Below, piece by piece: positions 60,426-64,000 of a stretch of DNA of 64,000 bases (position 1 is the stretch's first letter; every line of letters begins with the position of its first letter). This DNA is from Paenibacillus sp. FSL R5-0912. GTDB taxonomy: Bacteria; Bacillota; Bacilli; Paenibacillales; Paenibacillaceae. The DNA lies in the NCBI RefSeq assembly GCF_000758605.1, contig NZ_CP009282.1:4154001-4218000 (forward strand). Direction: 5' to 3'. The notes under the pieces are model-generated. The model saw only the letters and a program-made list of their open reading frames with translations. It did no database searches and was not told the DNA's origin. A program made the translations under genes and the position numbers.

Positions 60426-60474
60426 ATATAAGCAACAATCGCTAATTTATCGCCATCTAACCGGAGGAATCAGC

Positions 60475-61404
60475 ATGAATCTTGTGAAATTACAAATCGT
60501 AGTCCTGATTGAAAAATATAAAAAGGTAACGGACGTAGCCGCCGAGATGGGGCTTAAGCAGCCGACCGTTTCCTTCCATATGAAGAGTCTCGAGAGTGAG
60601 CTTGGCGCTTCACTGTTCCAGTTCCGGAGCGGCCGGGTGCTGCTGACCGATGCCGGACGGGCCCTGTATCAATATGCTGTGCGGATTGTATCGCTGACGG
60701 CAGAAGCAGAGCGGACAGTTAAGCAGTTCACCTCTCTGGCGTCGGGGAATCTGGAGCTAACAGCAAGCGACATCCCCGGTAATTATCTTGTGCCTAAACT
60801 GCTGTCCCAATTCACTGGCCTGCATGATGGAATTGATGTGTTCCTGTCCATATTGCCGGATGATGCCGTCAGGGAGCGTCTGCGGAGCCGTGAGATTCAG
60901 CTGGCCGTGCTGCACAGTGCGGACGGACAGGATGATTCCTTCCATACTCAAGTGATTGCCAGAGATGAAACGGTGCTGGTTTTTGCGCCTGGACATCCTT
61001 TTGCCGGAGCGGAGGAAATTACGGTAGAAGCGGCAGCACGAGAGCCCTGGGTGCAGCATGAAGCCGCCTCCTTCCTGCGCGGAATCTCCGACAAGTGGAC
61101 GCAGCTCAATCATGTGAAAGTGTGGAACCATGCCGTACTCGGCTCGCCGGAGGCGGTCAAACGTATGATTAGCGGCGGCGGGATGGTCGGAGTATTCTGC
61201 AAATCAGGGATTGAGGCCGAGGTGGCGGCCGGAAGTCTGGCCTATGCCCCGCTGCCGGGACTTCATCCCGGAGATGGTGCATTTGTGCTGGCCTGGCGCA
61301 AAGACTACACCCTCTCCCCGTTACAGAAGGCTTTTGCCGGAATGGCAGGTGGTGGCGGTTTACAGGAGGAGGACCAGCGCGAAGATCCGGTACCCAGTAA
61401 ATAG
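60475..61404 (+). CDS. LysR-family transcriptional regulator
   Basis: 309 residues: N-terminal winged HTH (VTDVAAEMGLKQPTVSFHMK, SLESELGASLFQ) and a type 2 periplasmic-binding effector domain (about 90-290, LELTASDIPGNYLVPKLLSQ; VLVFAPGHPFAG). GGAGG precedes the ATG. Divergent from pstS; that pairing is unusual because pst is normally run by PhoP, so its real targets may lie elsewhere. Effector unknown. Confidence 0.9.
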   Translation: MNLVKLQIVVLIEKYKKVTDVAAEMGLKQPTVSFHMKSLESELGASLFQFRSGRVLLTDAGRALYQYAVRIVSLTAEAERTVKQFTSLASGNLELTASDIPGNYLVPKLLSQFTGLHDGIDVFLSILPDDAVRERLRSREIQLAVLHSADGQDDSFHTQVIARDETVLVFAPGHPFAGAEEITVEAAAREPWVQHEAASFLRGISDKWTQLNHVKVWNHAVLGSPEAVKRMISGGGMVGVFCKSGIEAEVAAGSLAYAPLPGLHPGDGAFVLAWRKDYTLSPLQKAFAGMAGGGGLQEEDQREDPVPSK

Positions 61405-61483
61405 TTGGACTTCCGGGCGGCGGATGTCATCGCAGGAATATCCAGATTATCCGCAATCCTGAGCAGGAATCCGGTAACTTTAT

Positions 61484-61617
61484 ATAAAATCCTGCCCATA
61501 ATACAACATTTCCCTCCTTATATTGACCCGATACTAAAATTTTGTAAAAAAGGCAACATTTCATCTTTTCCAAGCGGCTTAGCAGGATTATTCTTGTAAT
61601 TCATACAACAATCCTTC
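61484..61617 (-). repeat. Dispersed intergenic repeat, copy 2
   Basis: Read on the minus strand it runs from AAGGATTGTTGTATGAATTA to AATGTTGTATTATGGGCAGG plus TTTT, matching copy 1 (24638-24773) at both ends and at TTTTTTACAA in the middle. It lies 80 bp past the LysR stop in the 450-bp spacer 61405-61854, which otherwise holds only the hairpins below. Confidence 0.65.
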
Positions 61618-61701
61618 TGAACACCTGGCTATCCATACATCAAAGTTATAAAACATACAACACTTATGTCTACAGTGCGCTTTATTTACATTTACATAAC
61701 A

Positions 61702-61753
61702 AAACGGTATCCCTTAGCGCACGAACGTAACCGCGCTTCAAGAGATACCGTTT
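61702..61753 (-). terminator. Large stem-loop, probable terminator
   Basis: Outer stem AAACGGTATC / GATACCGTTT with inner AGCGC/GCGCT; TTTTGTTATG follows on the minus strand. Likely terminates the methyltransferase unit. Confidence 0.65.
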
Positions 61754-61800
61754 ATATGACTTCTTAGGTTTCACACTATAAATTACTGCTATTTCCCGCT

Positions 61801-61843
61801 GAAACGGCTTTGCTGTCTTTAAAAAGGACTGCAAAGCCGTTTC
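61801..61843. other. Perfect 13-bp stem-loop without T tract
   Basis: GAAACGGCTTTGC / GCAAAGCCGTTTC just past the methyltransferase stop. No T run on either strand, so RNA-end protection is more likely than termination. Confidence 0.5.
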
Positions 61844-61854
61844 CACTTCGTTGA

Positions 61855-62691
61855 TTATCTTTTCTCTGCCACCAGAGTGAAGGTCTTGGGAATTCCCTTA
61901 TCATATACATCCGACGACAGGTTCGGCTCTTCCACCAACTCCTGAATAACAAGCCCGCTGGCCGCAGCAGCGGTTACAATCTCGCCGAGTGTCCAGCGCC
62001 GCCAGTAGACAACATTAGGTCTGTCTGCCCCCGCTGCTTCTCCGGAAGAAGGCATATACTTGGAGTAGGATACCTGCTTCTCTTCCAGTGCCGTATCGAA
62101 ATAATCACCGCTCACTTTGTGCTTGCGCACCTTGGCGGTTGAACCCTTGGAGGAGATCAGCTTGGTCGTTACCGGGTGGAAATCGCGCAATACGAACTTC
62201 CCGCCGGGTGCCAGCAGCCGGTATGCGGTAGTCATAAACGGAGCCAGGTCGGTGAAATAGTGGACAATTCCCATCTCCGCAAACACCAGGTCATACGAGC
62301 CGTCCAGTTCTGCTTCAGGCAGTCCCAGCACATCTGAGACGATATAATTCAGCTTCACTCCAGCTTCCTGCGCCAGTTCAGCAGCATAACGCCCATTCGC
62401 CTCCGAGAAATCGGCAACGGTGACTTCCGCCCCCAGCAGGCCGAGCGCTACCGCCTTCATGCCGTTCGAACCCATCAGGTTCATAATCTTACGGCCCTTC
62501 ACATCGCCCATATATGCATTCAGCGGGAACAGCCTCCCTGCCGGATCTTTGGCCAGCCTCTCTGCTGCCTCGGCTGGTGATCCGAACCGGCTTGTCCATG
62601 CCGCATAGGTATCCTCATTCCACAACTCCTCACTGGAAGGAGCGGCCCCGCCGTTTAGACCTGACGGTTCGTTCTGATCATGTTCATTCAT
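61855..62691 (-). CDS. Class I SAM-dependent methyltransferase
   Basis: 278 residues; motif I is altered to MNLMGSNGMKAVALGLLGAE (about 70-88), then VTVADFSEANGRYA (motif II) and DLVFAEMGIVHYF (motif IV). PGGKFVLRDFHPV is a typical post-core stretch. The GxGxG loop reads GSNG, as in several ubiE-like relatives. AAAGGGG precedes the ATG at a long 11-nt spacing. Substrate unknown; adjacent exporter gene is on the same strand. Confidence 0.88.
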   Translation of the reverse strand: MNEHDQNEPSGLNGGAAPSSEELWNEDTYAAWTSRFGSPAEAAERLAKDPAGRLFPLNAYMGDVKGRKIMNLMGSNGMKAVALGLLGAEVTVADFSEANGRYAAELAQEAGVKLNYIVSDVLGLPEAELDGSYDLVFAEMGIVHYFTDLAPFMTTAYRLLAPGGKFVLRDFHPVTTKLISSKGSTAKVRKHKVSGDYFDTALEEKQVSYSKYMPSSGEAAGADRPNVVYWRRWTLGEIVTAAAASGLVIQELVEEPNLSSDVYDKGIPKTFTLVAEKR

Positions 62692-62756
62692 TACGTTCGT
62701 TACCCCTTTATATATGTTCTGTGAAAATCATGTCATCGCTCGACCTTTCTAACGCA

Positions 62757-63671
62757 TTATGACGCATTCGGCAGAGCCTCCTGAAGCTTAAGCGCCTTCC
62801 TGCGTCCGGAATACAGATAGACCCCGAGGCCGGCCATGACCAGCACGCCTCCTGCCCATTGTAAACCGCTCAGCTGTTCACCCAGCAACAGGAACGCAAG
62901 AATGCTCGCGCCGACAGGCTCTCCCAGAATATTCATCGAGACTGTAGTCGCAGATGCATACTGCAGCAGCCAATTAAACAGAATATGGCCGAATACGGTT
63001 GGCACTACCGCCAGCAGGACAAAGATGCCCCATTCCCGGGCCGGATAAGCGAAGAAAGGTGTACTTGTTACCAGATTATAAACAGCAAACACAACGGCCG
63101 CAGAGATGAATACAATCAGGCTGTACAAATAGGAAGGCATACGCGCCACCAGCTTCTGACCGATTAGTAAATGTGCGGCTACAGCTACGGTTCCGCCAAC
63201 CGACAGCATGTCACCCTTCAGGTTCTCGGCGGACAGCCCGATATCACCCCAGCCGATAAAGACAACCCCAAAGATTGCAATAGCCATACCCAGCATAGCA
63301 GAGGCGCTGTTTCGCTCTTTATACAGTATGTACGCACCGAGCATAATGAATAACGGTTCCAAAGCCATGATCATCGTCGAGCTGGCCACTGACGTGTAAT
63401 TCAGCGAACCCATCCAGAGCAGGAAATGAAGGGCCAGCATCACACCGGAAACGCCCAGCAGCAGCCAATCCTTCAGGCGCAGAGCCCAAGCGGCTCCGCT
63501 GTAACGGCGGGCGAACGGCAGCATTAGCAGCGAGGTGAACAGCAGCCGGTACATCCCCTGAACCGACACTGGAGCAGACGACCATTTAATGAAGATAGAA
63601 GAAAAGGATATGGCCACAATTCCGATCACCATCAACAGCGGTACGGGAACGGGCGGTTTTTTGGGAATCAT
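62757..63671 (-). CDS. EamA/DMT-family transporter
   Basis: 304 residues, ten spans in two EamA repeats (first SSIFIKWSSAPV...LEPLFIMLGAYILYKERN, second LLQYASATTVSMNILGEPVG then LLGEQL). AAGGGG precedes the ATG. Probably exports or exchanges a small metabolite. 65 bp upstream of the methyltransferase gene on the same strand; co-transcription is possible. Substrate unknown. Confidence 0.9.
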   Translation of the reverse strand: MIPKKPPVPVPLLMVIGIVAISFSSIFIKWSSAPVSVQGMYRLLFTSLLMLPFARRYSGAAWALRLKDWLLLGVSGVMLALHFLLWMGSLNYTSVASSTMIMALEPLFIMLGAYILYKERNSASAMLGMAIAIFGVVFIGWGDIGLSAENLKGDMLSVGGTVAVAAHLLIGQKLVARMPSYLYSLIVFISAAVVFAVYNLVTSTPFFAYPAREWGIFVLLAVVPTVFGHILFNWLLQYASATTVSMNILGEPVGASILAFLLLGEQLSGLQWAGGVLVMAGLGVYLYSGRRKALKLQEALPNAS

Positions 63672-63750
63672 ACGTAGTCGCCCCTTCGTGTTTGGTAAGA
63701 CTCATTATGTTAATTTAACGCAAATTGCAGAAAAAAGCAGCATTTTTCAA

Positions 63751-63791
63751 TAAAAGAGACATAGAATCCGTCTTTCAGCGGGTTCCATGCC
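63751..63791 (-). terminator. Terminator of the dehydrogenase gene
   Basis: Minus-strand stem GGCATGGAACCCG / CGGATTCTATGTC (two G-U, one mismatch), 8-nt loop, then TCTCTTTTATT. Confidence 0.7.
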
Positions 63792-63829
63792 TCGTATGAG
63801 CCTTTACCAGTGCTAATAAGCATCTGTAT

Positions 63830-64000
63830 CTATGGCTTAAGCACAACCTTGATACAGTCCTCTTCCTTCTCCTGGAATACCTGGTACCCATGCTCCGCTC
63901 GACTGATCGGCAGGCGGTGGGTGATGATATCTGTGGGATCGAACTTATTCTCCTTAATCATCTTGTAGAGGGCCGGCATATAATGAATGACCGGAGCCTG
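63830..64000 (-). CDS. Zinc-type alcohol dehydrogenase, C-terminal part (5'-truncated by window edge)
   Basis: The last 56 codons of a gene entering from the right edge: YKMIKENKFDPTDIITHRLP, then ISRAEHGYQVFQEKEEDCIK and VVLKP before TAG at 63830. This is the C-terminal signature of medium-chain zinc-dependent alcohol/threonine/formaldehyde dehydrogenases. Cofactor and zinc sites lie outside the window, so the exact subfamily is open. Confidence 0.82.
   Translation of the reverse strand, partial: QAPVIHYMPALYKMIKENKFDPTDIITHRLPISRAEHGYQVFQEKEEDCIKVVLKP

Overview
The window reads as chromosomal DNA of a Paenibacillus-type Firmicute. The basis is AGGAGG-type ribosome sites on nearly every gene, frequent GTG and TTG starts, compact operons, a sugar transporter paired with a YesM/YesN two-component system, Bacillus-like relatives (YceI/NiaP, YrpC, KtrB, DUF1836) and moderately GC-rich genes in AT-rich spacers. 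The genus call is inference. No rRNA, tRNA, CRISPR array or intact insertion sequence was seen.

Layout. 1-14118 (minus): right-hand end of a trans-acyltransferase polyketide synthase cluster. The order is iorA, iorB, a 2818-residue PKS (KS, AT-like relic, DH, KR, ACP, KS, pseudo-carrier insert, ACP), then a second PKS running off the left edge (KS, DH-like domain without its histidine, KR-like start). All four junctions are tight or overlapping, so a 2-oxoacid:ferredoxin oxidoreductase is co-translated with the PKS. 14470-29357: patatin lipase, small proteins, a GntR/ABC-2 operon, a GT-C-like membrane protein, an M14-like deacylase, a bacteriophytochrome with a ruined GGDEF, an acyltransferase-like Ntn hydrolase, a GrpB protein and a YrpC-type glutamate racemase. 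29419-35777: YesM/YesN regulators and a CUT1 sugar importer without its own ATPase.

36277-37180: an AT-rich methyltransferase behind an overlapping leader frame. 37330-42505: a three-gene operon (TerB-N/TerB-C protein, DUF2791/BrxD-like ATPase, Lhr-like helicase) matching the gene content of the Shango anti-phage system; this is the best candidate for a dedicated biological system here. 43182-53375: NiaP-like transporter, DUF1836 protein, CNNM/CBS protein, GNAT and VOC proteins, a KtrB-like potassium channel, tandem M29 aminopeptidases and a small membrane protein behind ResD-like boxes. 53514-55595: AlkZ-related protein, TetR regulator and metallo-beta-lactamase-fold protein behind a large palindromic operator. 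56141-60216: XRE regulator pair, then pstSCAB without phoU. 60475-64000: LysR regulator, methyltransferase, EamA exporter and the 3' end of an alcohol dehydrogenase.

Two diverged copies of a ~135-bp intergenic repeat lie at 24638 and 61484, and another repeat family sits at 42597-42776. All function calls rest on reading motifs by eye; no database search was run.
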